Part shown: in pieces, positions 33,447 to 42,527 of the stretch
Position numbering within the stretch: the first letter of the stretch is position 1
Layout: each line of letters begins with the position of its first letter
Origin: HLUCCA09 sp965277275
GTDB taxonomy: Bacteria; Pseudomonadota; Alphaproteobacteria; Rhodobacterales; Rhodobacteraceae
Length of the DNA stretch: 64,000 bases
Direction: 5' to 3'
Assembly (NCBI GenBank): GCA_965277275.1
Contig: CBDICG010000001.1
Coordinates: 806,001-870,000 of the forward strand
Translations under genes and position numbers: made by a program
Notes under the pieces: generated by a model
What the model saw: only the letters and a program-made list of their open reading frames with translations
Databases searched by the model: none
What the model was told of the DNA's origin: nothing

Positions 33447-33849
33447 GTCAGGTCTCCTGCTGTGTGACTGCTCACACGCAACCTGACGCGCCCGGCGCGA
33501 TCCCGAAAGCCGCCGCACGCCCCGACCGCCGGGCTGAGCGGGCGCTCGCTGGCAGCGGGCAAAACCCCGCCAATCCGCGCCAAACCGACGTGCGCACAGC
33601 AGAAAACCTCCCGCGGGCGGGAGGGGCATACCTGGCAGTCAACCCTGGCGACAAGACGAGAAAAGGCGGGCGGCCGGGGGATCAGGGGGATCGGCCACCC
33701 GCCAGGGGAAGGGGTGTAGGTTCGTAGCGCGGGGATTACCCCACCCCGCATCTGAACGTTTGCAGAGCGCAGCTGACCTGAAAAGCCCCCAATGACTTCA
33801 ACCAGAGAGCGAGCCAATTCTCGCCGACATACAGGGGTGATCGGCAGTT
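33447..33849. other. Intergenic region upstream of the small lipoprotein gene
   Basis: These 403 bases hold no convincing gene. A GC hairpin CCTCCCGC-GGGCGGGAGG lies near 33606. TTTGCAGA near 33762 resembles half of the PccR-type site seen elsewhere, but stands alone. The promoter of the leftward lipoprotein gene should be at its left end. Confidence 0.35.
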
Positions 33850-34233
33850 TCACGCCCATTCCTCCCCCTCGTCGCCGTCCGCGCCCCCATCCTCGAAGAG
33901 CTGCGGGAAGCTGCGTGCCGCCACGGCGAAGTCCACCAGGAGCAATGCTTCATAGCTTTCGGGATCAAATGGCTCTTCCGCCGGGCGCACCTCGCGCCCG
34001 AACAACCACGACAGGCGCCCCGCATCGAGGTTGCCCCGCTCAAAGGGAGCGTCCCCGAAACATTCGATCAAGGCGGCGAGAAAGCCCTCGTCCGCCCGCC
34101 GGTCCGCCGCGCGGCGATCCGCATAGCGCTCGCGCGCCTGTAGCCGCGTCGCTCCGCCCTTCGATGCCCGCCGAATGGTGAATTGGTAATCCGTGCCCGG
34201 CAACCGCCCCGGAAAGCCGCGATGCTTCAACAT
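33850..34233 (-). CDS. Hypothetical protein between pccB and pccA
   Basis: A 127-residue soluble protein, not recognised. It has a basic first half (RLPGTDYQFTIRRASKGG and arginine-rich ERYADRRAADRRADEG) and an acidic end (LFEDGGADGDEGEEWA). From the ATG at 34233 the protein begins MLKHRGFPGRLPG. The frame is open upstream, but the extra part looks random. It belongs to a leftward series of four small genes lying between pccB and pccA. Confidence 0.6.
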   Translation of the reverse strand: MLKHRGFPGRLPGTDYQFTIRRASKGGATRLQARERYADRRAADRRADEGFLAALIECFGDAPFERGNLDAGRLSWLFGREVRPAEEPFDPESYEALLLVDFAVAARSFPQLFEDGGADGDEGEEWA

Positions 34234-34285
34234 GGCTCCACTCTCCCTGGGCCGCCGCGCGACCCGTGGTGTCCCACGCGCCCCG

Positions 34286-34759
34286 TCATTGCCACTGGCA
34301 CCCCTCGGGCCCAAGCCGATAGGCCGACATGAAAGCCGTCACCCCGGGATCAACCGCGCCGCGCACCCCCGGACGGTCCATCAGGATGACGACCACCTGA
34401 TCGACAGGGTCGCCCTGAAGCGCGGCCTGCCCGGCGCCCGCCCGGCCGGGCCCGTCGCACAGCGCATCGAGATCGGGCGCCACCGCCGCATAATCGAGAT
34501 CCCCGCCCTCCCGCGATATCCGCGGCGCAAGGTACCGCAGCACGAGCCAGACCTGCCCGTCGGGCTGATCCTCCAAAACCATGTCATAGGGCGCGATCTC
34601 CTGGGCACTTGGCAACGCAGCCTCAGGCATCGGCGGCAACACCTCCGCAAAGGCACCCCCACCAAAGCCGACCCCAAGCCCCCACATCGCCACCACCGCA
34701 CAGGCGCGCCGCGCGCTTGCCGCGCCGAGCAATGCGCACAGATCGCGCCCCCGATGCAC
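34286..34759 (-). CDS. Exported hypothetical protein between pccB and pccA
   Basis: A protein of about 157 residues from a GTG at 34759, which would give an arginine-bearing signal sequence ending in GGGAFA near residue 43. A shorter version could start at the ATG at 34687. The mature domain has YDMVLEDQPDGQVWLVLRYLA, split by turns, and ends with a VDPGVTAFMSAYRLGPEGCQW segment with one cysteine. It resembles an uncharacterised Rhodobacteraceae family, perhaps the one called DUF6497. The start is uncertain. It lies in the run of small genes between pccB and pccA. Confidence 0.6.
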   Translation of the reverse strand: MHRGRDLCALLGAASARRACAVVAMWGLGVGFGGGAFAEVLPPMPEAALPSAQEIAPYDMVLEDQPDGQVWLVLRYLAPRISREGGDLDYAAVAPDLDALCDGPGRAGAGQAALQGDPVDQVVVILMDRPGVRGAVDPGVTAFMSAYRLGPEGCQWQ

Positions 34760-34899
34760 GGACGTGCCGCTCCCGGCAACCACGCAACCAAGAAGATCAA
34801 AGGTCCGGACAGTGCGCTTGCGGGGCGCGTGCCGGGGCCTCCTCTCCCCGGCACGTCCCCTCCGAACGCGCACGTCCGGTGTATGGCGCGCAGCCAGCC

Positions 34900-35286
34900 T
34901 CATGCGGCCCGACCTCGCGCTGTCTCCGCACCGCGCGGCACCGCACGGTCCGCGCCGGCACACACCACCCAGCGGCGGCGCAGCGCCGCATCACCGAGCA
35001 GCGACGCAATCACGTCCCTGATGTGCCGGGCATTGTGGCCGACGTCAACCTGTCCTCCGGCGCGCACCGCCAAGCCGTCCGGCACGCGCGTCACCTCCAC
35101 GCACGGCGCAAAGCCACGCTGCGCCCGGAGCGCGCGCCAAAGATCCTGCCGGATCTGATGCGCAAGGCGCAGCCGCCCGCCCCCCGGCAGCACCGTCCGG
35201 CACGCGATGTCCCAGCGCACCGGAAGCCGTCGCGCCACCGTCACCGAGTCTCCGTGCCGCAGGATATGCCACCTGTTTCGCGCCAC
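34900..35286 (-). CDS. Hypothetical protein directly after pccB
   Basis: A 128-residue protein from a GTG at 35286, directly after a copy of the recurrent 20-bp element. The N-terminal half is regular (WHILRHGDSVTVARRLPVRW). It continues with LRLAHQIRQDLWRALRAQRG, and the second half is RVPDGLAVRAGGQVDVGHNA. It is arginine-rich and not recognised as a named family. The start is chosen because it follows a GGGGGCGGC purine-rich stretch and no ATG is available. It is the first of four small genes downstream of pccB. Confidence 0.5.
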   Translation of the reverse strand: MARNRWHILRHGDSVTVARRLPVRWDIACRTVLPGGGRLRLAHQIRQDLWRALRAQRGFAPCVEVTRVPDGLAVRAGGQVDVGHNARHIRDVIASLLGDAALRRRWVVCAGADRAVPRGAETARGRAA

Positions 35287-35294
35287 GCCGCCCC

Positions 35295-35316
35295 CTTCAT
35301 CTTGGTCCAAATACCT
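35295..35316 (-). repeat. Recurrent 20-bp element, copy B
   Basis: On the minus strand the box reads AGGTATTT-GGACC-AAGATGAAG, identical to copy A in its core. It lies 64 bases after the pccB stop codon and 8 bases before the GTG of the next gene. A GCCTGCC/GGCGGGC hairpin lies between the stop and the box. Confidence 0.75.
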
Positions 35317-35379
35317 GCCGCACCCGGCCGCCGCCCCGCTCCGCCCGCCAGGCAGGCGCGCGACGCCCAAACCGGCCCG

Positions 35380-36912
35380 TCAGAGCGGGATGTTGTCGTG
35401 CTTCTTCCACGGCCGCGAGGTCTGCTTGGAGCGCAGGCTCGCAAAGGCCCGCGCAACGCGCCGCCGGGTCGAACGCGGCTGGATCACCTCGTCGATGAAA
35501 CCGCGCTCCGCCGCCACGAACGGGTTGGCGAAGCGGTCCTCGTACTCGGCCGTATGCGCCGCGATCTTCTCGGGGTCGTCCAGATCGGCCCTGTGCAGGA
35601 TCTCCACCGCGCCCTTCGCGCCCATCACCGCCACTTCGGAGGTGGGCCAGGCATAATTGAAATCCGCCCGCAGATGCTTGGACGCCATCACCACATAGGC
35701 GCCGCCATAGGCCTTGCGCGTGATCACGGTCACCTTCGGCACGGTCGCCTCGCCGTAGGCAAAGAGCAGTTTGGCGCCATGCTTGATGACGCCGTTATAT
35801 TCCTGCGACGTGCCGGGCAGAAAACCCGGAACATCCACCAGCGTCAGGATCGGGATCTCGAAGCAGTCGCAGAACCGGACGAAGCGTGCCGCCTTGCGCG
35901 CCGTATCGATGTCCAGAACGCCCGCCAGCACCATCGGCTGGTTCGCCACCACGCCCACCGTCTGGCCTTCGAGCCGGATGAACCCGGTGATGATGTTGCC
36001 CGCGTAATCGGCCTGGATCTCGAAGAAATCGCCCTCGTCGGCGACCTTCAGGATCAGCTCCTTCATGTCGTAGGGCAGGTTGGGATTGTCCGGCACCAGC
36101 GTGTCGAGCGAGGGCTCCACCCGGTCCACGTCGTCGAAGAAGGGCCGCACCGGGGGCTTCTCGCGGTTGTTGAGCGGCAGGAAATCCACCAGCCGGCGCA
36201 CCTCGACGATCGCTTCGAGATCGTTCTCGAACGCCCCGTCCGCAACGGAGGATTTCCGCGTGTGGGTCGTGGCGCCGCCGAGCTCCTCGGCCGTCACATG
36301 CTCGTTCGTGACGGTCTTGACCACGTCGGGCCCGGTGACGAACATGTAAGAGCTGTCCTTCACCATGAAGATAAAATCGGTCATCGCGGGCGAATAGACC
36401 GCCCCGCCCGCGCACGGCCCCATGATCATCGAGATCTGCGGCACCACGCCGGAGCCCTCGATGTTGCGCTGAAAGACCTCGCCGTAAGCCGCGAGCGAGC
36501 CCACGCCCTCCTGGATCCGCGCACCACCCGAATCGTTCATCCCGATGACAGGCGCGCCGTTCTGAATGGCCATGTCCATGATCTTGCAGATCTTCGCGGC
36601 ATGGGTCTCGGACACGGAGCCGCCGAGCACGGTGAAATCCTGCGCAAAGACATAGACCATCCGGCCGTTGATCGTGCCCCAGCCGGTGATGACCCCGTCG
36701 CCGGGATACTTGCTCTTCGCCATGCCGAATTCGTGGCACCGGTGGGCGACGAACATGTCGAACTCCTCGAACGAGCCCTCGTCGAGCAAAAGCTCGATGC
36801 GTTCGCGCGCGGTCAGCTTGCCTTTGGAATGCTGGCTGTCGACACGCCTGGCGCCGCCCCCGGCCCGCGCCTGGTCCCGCCGCTCTTCGAGTTCCGCGAG
36901 GATGTCCTTCAT
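35380..36912 (-). CDS. pccB: Propionyl-CoA carboxylase beta (carboxyltransferase) subunit
   Basis: A 510-residue carboxyltransferase transferring CO2 from carboxybiotin to propionyl-CoA. It starts with ILAELEERRDQARAGGG and has the crotonase-type oxyanion stretch MNDSGGARIQEGVGSL. The second-half signature is TLVDVPGFLPGTSQEYNG, followed by RKAYGGAYVVMASKHL. Its length matches the family. The 60-120 bases before the ATG hold TTTGCAAA-type sites, as reported for PccR control in Rhodobacter sphaeroides. The partner pccA lies 2.4 kb downstream on the same strand. Confidence 0.96.
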   Translation of the reverse strand: MKDILAELEERRDQARAGGGARRVDSQHSKGKLTARERIELLLDEGSFEEFDMFVAHRCHEFGMAKSKYPGDGVITGWGTINGRMVYVFAQDFTVLGGSVSETHAAKICKIMDMAIQNGAPVIGMNDSGGARIQEGVGSLAAYGEVFQRNIEGSGVVPQISMIMGPCAGGAVYSPAMTDFIFMVKDSSYMFVTGPDVVKTVTNEHVTAEELGGATTHTRKSSVADGAFENDLEAIVEVRRLVDFLPLNNREKPPVRPFFDDVDRVEPSLDTLVPDNPNLPYDMKELILKVADEGDFFEIQADYAGNIITGFIRLEGQTVGVVANQPMVLAGVLDIDTARKAARFVRFCDCFEIPILTLVDVPGFLPGTSQEYNGVIKHGAKLLFAYGEATVPKVTVITRKAYGGAYVVMASKHLRADFNYAWPTSEVAVMGAKGAVEILHRADLDDPEKIAAHTAEYEDRFANPFVAAERGFIDEVIQPRSTRRRVARAFASLRSKQTSRPWKKHDNIPL

Positions 36913-36986
36913 CCACCTCTCCCTGATCTTCTGGTCAAGACAGTGCCTACCGCGCAGTCGCCACGGGGTGAAGGAAAATTGAGGAT

Positions 36987-37028
36987 ATTTGCAAATTTAT
37001 CCAGCAACCCAATCTGCAAATTGCAAAT
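36987..37028 (-). promoter_or_regulatory. PccR-type operator sites upstream of pccB
   Basis: A perfect palindrome ATTTGCAAAT lies at 36987-36996 and a second, double site TCTGCAAATTGCAAAT at 37013-37028. Both contain the TTTGCAAA half-site reported for the short-chain fatty acyl regulator PccR. The spacing is not exactly the published TTTGCAAA-N4-TTTGCAAA. The sites are 75-116 bases upstream of the pccB ATG. Confidence 0.7.
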
Positions 37029-37174
37029 CGGCATAAACACCCTGCTCCGCGCAGCCACGCACCAAAGAAGCTGTGCCGCCAACCGGACGCCGCCCCCGTC
37101 TCCGCCCGTCAGGATCCCGCAGCGCGACCGAAGCCGCAATAGACAAGCCGCCCCGCGCGGCCTAGTTCGACCTC

Positions 37175-38437
37175 ATGCCTTCCGCCTCCGACCCCCCTGA
37201 AATCCGCACCTCCGAGCCGGGCACTTCCGCCCCGGTCGTCCGGCTGCTCGACAGATCCACGCCGCCCCACATCCTGACCCTGGTGCTCATGGCCGGGATC
37301 GGCGCGATGAGCATGAGCGTCTTTCTGCCCTCCCTGCCCGAGATGGCGCGCCACTTCGGCACCGATTATGCCGTGATGCAGCTCTCGGTATCGCTCTATC
37401 TTGCGGCGACGGCCGCGCTCCAGCTCATCATGGGCCCGTTGTCGGACAGGTACGGGCGGCGGCCCGTCTCGCTCGTCGCGATGGCGATCTTCCTGCTGGC
37501 CACGGTCGGATGCATCCTGGCGCCGAACGTGACCGTCTTCCTCGTCTGCCGGATGATCCAGGCCAGCGTCGCGGTGGGCATCGTGCTGTCGCGTGCCATC
37601 GTGCGGGACATGGTGCCGCAAAACGAAGCGGCCTCGATGATCGGGTATGTGACGATGGGGATGGCCATGGTGCCCATGGTGGCACCGATGATCGGCGGCG
37701 GGCTCGATGTGCTCTTTGGCTGGCAGGCGGTGTTCATCTTCCTGCTGGTGTCAGGGGCGGGCGTGACGTGGCTCATGTGGATGGACCAGGGCGAAACGGC
37801 GACGCAGACCTCCACCTCTTTTGCCGCGCAGGTCCGCGACTACCCGGAACTTTTCGCCTCGCCGCGCTTCTGGGGCTATGCGCTTGCGGCGGCCTTCGCC
37901 TCGGGCGCGTTTTTCGCCTTTCTCGGCGGCGGCCCCTACGCGGCGGCGGAAATCTACGAGATGTCCCCGTTCTGGACAGGCGCGGCCATGGGCGCCCCGG
38001 CGATCGGCTATGCCACGGGCAATTTCCTGTCGGGCCGGCTTTCGGCGCGGGTGGGCATCGACCGGATGATGACCTGGGGCGCGATCGCGCTTTGTGGGGG
38101 CATGGGCGCGATGGTCCTGATCGCGCTTCTGGGCGCGTCGCACCCCGTGCTCTTTTTCGGGTTTGTCTGCTTTGTCGGCCTCGGAAACGGAATGCTGATC
38201 CCGAACGCGACCTCGGGGCTGCTCTCGGTCCGCCCGCATCTGGCGGGGACAGCGAGCGGGCTCGGCGCGGCGATCATGATCGGCGGCGGGGCGGCGCTCT
38301 CTGTTCTGGCGGGTGTGCTGCTCGAAGGACAGGACAGCAGCCTGCCGCTCCAGCTCCTGATGCTGAGCACGTCGGTTCTGTGCCTGGCTTGCGTGAGCTT
38401 CGTGCTGTGGCGCGCCCGGCAACTGGCCCTGCGCTAA
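37175..38437 (+). CDS. MFS multidrug exporter, Bcr/CflA type
   Basis: A 420-residue inner-membrane transporter with twelve helices. Motif A after helix 2 is GPLSDRYGRRPVSL, and the helix-4 region RMIQASVAVGIVLSRAIVRD fits the drug:H+ antiporter-1 Bcr/CflA group (usually F-x-Q-x). The first 30 residues are a soluble leader rich in Ser and Pro. It is divergent from pccB, and the PccR-type sites lie between the two starts, 147 bases upstream at the nearest. The hairpin and 20-bp element after the stop codon probably end the transcript. Substrates are unknown. Confidence 0.88.
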   Translation: MPSASDPPEIRTSEPGTSAPVVRLLDRSTPPHILTLVLMAGIGAMSMSVFLPSLPEMARHFGTDYAVMQLSVSLYLAATAALQLIMGPLSDRYGRRPVSLVAMAIFLLATVGCILAPNVTVFLVCRMIQASVAVGIVLSRAIVRDMVPQNEAASMIGYVTMGMAMVPMVAPMIGGGLDVLFGWQAVFIFLLVSGAGVTWLMWMDQGETATQTSTSFAAQVRDYPELFASPRFWGYALAAAFASGAFFAFLGGGPYAAAEIYEMSPFWTGAAMGAPAIGYATGNFLSGRLSARVGIDRMMTWGAIALCGGMGAMVLIALLGASHPVLFFGFVCFVGLGNGMLIPNATSGLLSVRPHLAGTASGLGAAIMIGGGAALSVLAGVLLEGQDSSLPLQLLMLSTSVLCLACVSFVLWRARQLALR

Positions 38438-38470
38438 CGCGGCAGCCCGGGAGCGCTGTCATGACGGCAG

Positions 38471-38536
38471 GGGCTGGGGGGCGCTGCCCCCGTCTCCTTG
38501 CGGAGACTCCCCCGAGGTATTTTTGCCAAGATGAAG
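38471..38536 (+). repeat. Recurrent 20-bp element with GC hairpins, copy C
   Basis: After the MFS stop come GGGGGGCGCTGCCCCC, then a second hairpin GTCTCC-TTGC-GGAGAC. Then CCCCCGAGGTATTT-TTGCC-AAGATGAAG ends the unit 65 bases before the pccR ATG. The arrangement is the same as copy A, with a different inner stem. Confidence 0.8.
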
Positions 38537-38554
38537 AACGGGTTGCGCGGCGGG

Positions 38555-38583
38555 TTTGCAGATTGCAGACTTGAGTTTGCAAA
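38555..38583 (+). promoter_or_regulatory. PccR-type operator sites upstream of pccR
   Basis: TTTGCAGATTGCAGA at 38555-38569 and TTTGCAAA at 38576-38583 repeat the pattern of the pccB upstream region: one double site and one palindrome. They lie 19-47 bases before the pccR ATG, where binding would block transcription, so autorepression is likely. Confidence 0.65.
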
Positions 38584-38601
38584 TCTCGCTGGAGGGCCGG
38601 A

Positions 38602-39987
38602 ATGGCGGTGCGCAAGATCTACGCAGGCGCGAAGCTGCGCGATATCCGGACGCGGCTCGGGCTGACACAAAAAGCGTTTGCGGCAAAGCTCGGGGTGTCG
38701 CTGCCCTATCTCAACCAGATGGAAAACAACAACCGGCCGGTTTCGACCACGGTTGTGTTGGCGCTTGCGTCGGAGTTTGGCCAGGACGTCACGGAGCTTT
38801 CGGCGGGCGATACCGAACGCCTTGTCTCGGACATGCGCGAGATGCTGGCCGATGACGTCTTCACAGAGCGCCCGGCAGTGGCGGATCTGCGGCTCGCGGC
38901 ATCGAACGCGCCAGCCCTGGCGCGGGCGTTCCTGCATCTGCACCGGGCGTATCGTCAGACCCATGAGCGGCTGGCATCGCTCGACGAGGCGTTGGGGCGG
39001 GATGCCGGCGGCGCGGTGGTTTCGGCCTGGGAAGAGGTGCGGGACTTCTTTCACTACACCGACAACCACATCGACGCGATCGACCGGGCCGCGGAGCGCT
39101 TTGCCGGCACGCGCCCCTTGATGGCGGCCCGGGCGGCGCTGAACGAGCTGGGCATCACGGTGGTGGTGACCGAGGACGCGCCTTTGCGCCGGTACGAGGC
39201 AGAGCGCGGGCGGCTCGTGCTGTCGTCGGAGGTTGGCCGGGCCACGCGCAATTTCCAGATCCTGCACCAGGTCGCGCTGCTCACGCAGGAGGACCTCCTG
39301 GAGGCGACGCTGGATCTTGCCCGGTTCCAGACCGCGGAGGCGCGGGGGATCGCGAAGATCGGGCTGGCGAATTATTTCGCAGGCGCCGCCCTGATGCCCT
39401 ACACCGCGTTCCACGCCGCCGCGCGCGAGATGCGGCACGACCTGGAGCGGCTGGCACTGCGCTTCGAGGCCTCGCTGGAGCAGGTGGCGCACCGGCTCGC
39501 CACGCTGCAGCGGCAGGGCGCCAAGGGGGTGCCCTTCTTCTTCGCGCGCGTCGACCAGGCGGGCACGATCACCAAGCGGCACTCGGCCACGCGGCTGCAA
39601 TTTGCCCGGTTCGGGGGCGCCTGCCCGCTCTGGAACGTGCACCGGGCGTTCGAGACACCGGGGCGGTTCCTGCGCCAGCTCGCCGAGACCCCGGACGGCG
39701 CGCGCTACATCCTGCTTGCCCGCGACATCACCAAGCCCGGCGGCGCATGGGGGCGGCCAGACCGCCGCTTCGCCTTCGCCCTCGGGTGCGAGGTGGGCCA
39801 TGCGGGCGCGCTTGTCTATGCCGACGGTCTGGCGGTCGACACGCCCGGGGCGTTCGAGCCGATCGGCGTCTCGTGCCGGATCTGCGAGCGGCGCGAATGC
39901 CACCAGCGCGCGGTGCCGCCGCTCGAACGGGCGCTGGAGGTCACGCCCAATGTGCGGGGGCCGCTGCCCTACCGGATCGGCGACTGA
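38602..39987 (+). CDS. pccR: Short-chain acyl-CoA regulator, PccR/ScfR family
   Basis: A 461-residue transcription factor. Residues 8-60 form an XRE-type helix-turn-helix (LRDIRTRLGLTQKAFAAKLG, then LNQMENNNRPV). The middle has an ImmA/IrrE-like region around HAAAREMRHDLERLALRFEA. The C-terminal domain contains the cysteine cluster CRICERRECHQRA, as in ScfR regulators. The PccR of Rhodobacter sphaeroides activates pccB in response to short-chain acyl-CoA. Here the gene lies near pccB, with matching upstream sites on both. The start has a CTGGAGGG ribosome site. Confidence 0.9.
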   Translation: MAVRKIYAGAKLRDIRTRLGLTQKAFAAKLGVSLPYLNQMENNNRPVSTTVVLALASEFGQDVTELSAGDTERLVSDMREMLADDVFTERPAVADLRLAASNAPALARAFLHLHRAYRQTHERLASLDEALGRDAGGAVVSAWEEVRDFFHYTDNHIDAIDRAAERFAGTRPLMAARAALNELGITVVVTEDAPLRRYEAERGRLVLSSEVGRATRNFQILHQVALLTQEDLLEATLDLARFQTAEARGIAKIGLANYFAGAALMPYTAFHAAAREMRHDLERLALRFEASLEQVAHRLATLQRQGAKGVPFFFARVDQAGTITKRHSATRLQFARFGGACPLWNVHRAFETPGRFLRQLAETPDGARYILLARDITKPGGAWGRPDRRFAFALGCEVGHAGALVYADGLAVDTPGAFEPIGVSCRICERRECHQRAVPPLERALEVTPNVRGPLPYRIGD

Positions 39988-40049
39988 CGCGGCCCCACGC
40001 CGGAACCACCTGAAAAACGGCCGCTTCTGCGCACCGACAGGGCGCCGGC

Positions 40050-41909
40050 CTAGGCGGCGTGCCCCTCGGAGGCCTGGCGCGCCCAGAGACCGGCGTAGCG
40101 ACCGCCCTTGGCCAGAAGCTCGGCATGGGTGCCCTGCTCGACCACTTCGCCGGCTTCGAGCACGACGATCCTGTCGGCATCGACGATGGTGGACAGCCGG
40201 TGCGCGATCGCAAGGACCGTCCGCCCCTGCCCCATCCGCGCCAGCGAGGACTGGATGGCCTGCTCGGTCGCGGTATCGAGGGCCGACGTCGCCTCGTCGA
40301 GCAGCAGGATCGGCGGGTCCTTCAGGATCGTGCGCGCAATCCCCACGCGCTGCTTCTCGCCGCCTGAAAGCTTGAGCCCGCGTTCGCCGACCATCGTGTC
40401 GTAGCCGCTGGGCAGGGTGGCGATGAAATCGTGGATCTCGGCGGCACGCGCGGCGGCCTCGACCTCGGCCCGCGTCGCGTTTGGGCGGCCATAGGCGATG
40501 TTGTAGTAGATCGTGTCGTTGAAAAGCACCGTGTCCTGGGGCACCACCCCGATGGCGGCGTGCAGACTCTCGCGCGAGACGTCGCGCAGATCCTGACCGT
40601 CGATCTTCAGCGCGCCGCCGGTGACATCGTAGAACCGGAAGAGAAGCCGCCCGATGGTGGATTTGCCCGAGCCCGTCGGCCCGACGATCGCCAGCGTCTC
40701 GCCCGGCCCTGCGCGCACGCTGACGCCCTTCAGGATCTGGCGATCCGGATCATAGGCAAAGCGCACATCCTCCAGAACGACCTCGCCGCCGCGCACCTTC
40801 AGCGCCGGCGCATCGGGCTTGTCCACCACCTCCGGATCCTGTTCGAGCAAATCGAAGAGCTCGCCCATGTCGAGCAGGCTCTGGCGGATCTCGCGGTAGA
40901 CCGTCCCGAGGAAATTGAGAGGGATGATGATCTGCAGCATGTAGGCGTTGACCATCACGAAATCGCCGACCGTGTAGTCGCCCGCCGCCACACCCTGCGC
41001 GGTCAGCGCCATCACCGTGACAAGACCGGCGTTGACGATGACAGCCTGCCCCGCGTTCAGCGCGGCGAGCGAGGTGGACGTGCGCACCGACGCCGCCTCG
41101 TACCCGGCCATGGCGGTGTCGTAGCGCGCGGCCTCGCGCTTGTCGGCGGCGAAGTACTTGACCGTCTCGAAGTTGAGGAGCGAGTCGATGGCGCGCTGAT
41201 TGGCGAGGTTGTCCTCCTCGTTCATCTTGCGGCGGATCTGAAGGCGCCACTCCGTCACCCGGAACGTGAAGACGACGTAGATCCCGACCGTCACCGCCAG
41301 CACCACGAGGAACTGCGCACCGAAGACCGCGGCGAGGATCCCCGCGACCAGACACAGCTCCAGAAGCATCGGGAAGATGGAAAACAGCACGAAACGCAGC
41401 AGGAACTGCACGCCCTTGACACCCCGCTCCATGATCCGGCTCAGCGCGCCCGTCTTGCGCGCGATGTGGTAGCGCAGGGAGAGCGCGTGGATGTGGTTGA
41501 ACGTGCGCAGCGCCAACTCGCGAAGCGCCCGCTGCGCAACCGAGGCGAAGACCACGTCGCGCAGCTCCTGGAAAGCGATATTGAGCAGGCGCGCGCCGCC
41601 ATAGGCAACCGTGAGCCCGATCGCTCCGAGGCCGAGCATGGTCGCCGCATCCGGCGTCTCGCCCGCCAGCGTATCGACCGCCTGCTTGTAGAGCACCGGA
41701 ATGCTGACAGCGACGAGCTTGGCCAGCACGATCAGCGACAGCGCCACCACGACACGGATCTTGCGGGCAAGCGGCTCGCCCGAACGGCCCTCGGGCCAGA
41801 GATAGGGCAGCACCTTGCGCAGCACGCGCCCGCCCCGCGCGCGCTCCTCGGCGCGGCGCGCGGCCTCCTGTTCCTGGTCATCGGGGGTGGCGGTCGTCGT
41901 GTCTGTCAT
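40050..41909 (-). CDS. atm1: Atm1-type ABC exporter (half-transporter)
   Basis: A 619-residue half-size ABC exporter with six membrane helices, then a nucleotide-binding domain. The loop LLNFETVKYFAADKREAARYD is typical of the Atm1/HMT1 type. The NBD has Walker A GPTGSGKST, signature LSGGEKQRVGIARTI and Walker B PPILLLDEATSALD. Bacterial relatives (Novosphingobium Atm1) export glutathione-metal conjugates, and mitochondrial relatives serve iron-sulfur export. The frame has two extra residues from an ATG at 41915. It is divergent from a small gene. A copy of the recurrent element lies upstream. Confidence 0.88.
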   Translation of the reverse strand: MTDTTTATPDDQEQEAARRAEERARGGRVLRKVLPYLWPEGRSGEPLARKIRVVVALSLIVLAKLVAVSIPVLYKQAVDTLAGETPDAATMLGLGAIGLTVAYGGARLLNIAFQELRDVVFASVAQRALRELALRTFNHIHALSLRYHIARKTGALSRIMERGVKGVQFLLRFVLFSIFPMLLELCLVAGILAAVFGAQFLVVLAVTVGIYVVFTFRVTEWRLQIRRKMNEEDNLANQRAIDSLLNFETVKYFAADKREAARYDTAMAGYEAASVRTSTSLAALNAGQAVIVNAGLVTVMALTAQGVAAGDYTVGDFVMVNAYMLQIIIPLNFLGTVYREIRQSLLDMGELFDLLEQDPEVVDKPDAPALKVRGGEVVLEDVRFAYDPDRQILKGVSVRAGPGETLAIVGPTGSGKSTIGRLLFRFYDVTGGALKIDGQDLRDVSRESLHAAIGVVPQDTVLFNDTIYYNIAYGRPNATRAEVEAAARAAEIHDFIATLPSGYDTMVGERGLKLSGGEKQRVGIARTILKDPPILLLDEATSALDTATEQAIQSSLARMGQGRTVLAIAHRLSTIVDADRIVVLEAGEVVEQGTHAELLAKGGRYAGLWARQASEGHAA

Positions 41910-42091
41910 GAGCACCGTGGCGTCTGGCTGCGGGCGGGAGGCGTCGGGGTACCGGCGCGTGGGCCGATCCGGGCCGAGACGCTACGCCGTCGCCGCGGCA
42001 ATGACCAGAGCGCGCGGCGCCCCCTCGGGCCACGCCGCTCCGACCCTGCTCAAACATGCCTCGGCGCCGGGACAACGGCGCGCCCCGGCCC

Positions 42092-42113
42092 CTTCATCTT
42101 GGCTCAAATACCT
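42092..42113 (-). repeat. Recurrent 20-bp element, copy D
   Basis: The minus strand reads AGGTATTT-GAGCC-AAGATGAAG. This copy differs from the others: it lies between divergent genes, 183 bases upstream of the ABC exporter ATG, with no stop codon or strong hairpin just before it. Confidence 0.65.
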
Positions 42114-42326
42114 CTGCTGCCGGCACCAGCCATGCGTGCCGGCTCCCCCTCCAGAGCCCGCGAGGAAATCCCGCAGAAATCCAAAGGAAATCGCGAGAAT
42201 TCGAGCATTCTGCCCCAATTTCGCCACGTTTATTCCGCTTTATCACCCCGGATAGGGCGGTGTCAGGGCGAAGCCGAGGCACGATCCCGCCCCCGCAACC
42301 CAGGACAGAACGCCACCGGAGCCGAC

Positions 42327-42527
42327 ATGCTTGACGTATTGAAGACCTCCACCCGCAAGATCACGACGACGCCCGGCGCGGCCATGCGCGCTCCGCTGCA
42401 GCGCCTCGTGACGCGCGTCTGCGAAGCGCGCCACGCGCGCGACGTGAAACGCATGAAAGCGCATCTGGCCTGGACCGAACAGCAGCGCAACGGCCTCGGC
42501 CAGGCCACCCCCCGCGCGACCCGCTAA
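42327..42527 (+). CDS. 66-residue basic protein of unknown function
   Basis: A small basic protein with a start MLDVLKTSTRKITTTPGAA and a helical centre (RLVTRVCEARHARDVKRMKA) with one cysteine. It ends QQRNGLGQATPRATR. Its arginine-rich helix recalls short DUF1127-like proteins, but no clear motif was found. An ACCGGAG at 42314 is the presumed ribosome site. It may be transcribed from the divergent region shared with the ABC exporter. A repeat-rich stretch follows. Confidence 0.5.
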   Translation: MLDVLKTSTRKITTTPGAAMRAPLQRLVTRVCEARHARDVKRMKAHLAWTEQQRNGLGQATPRATR

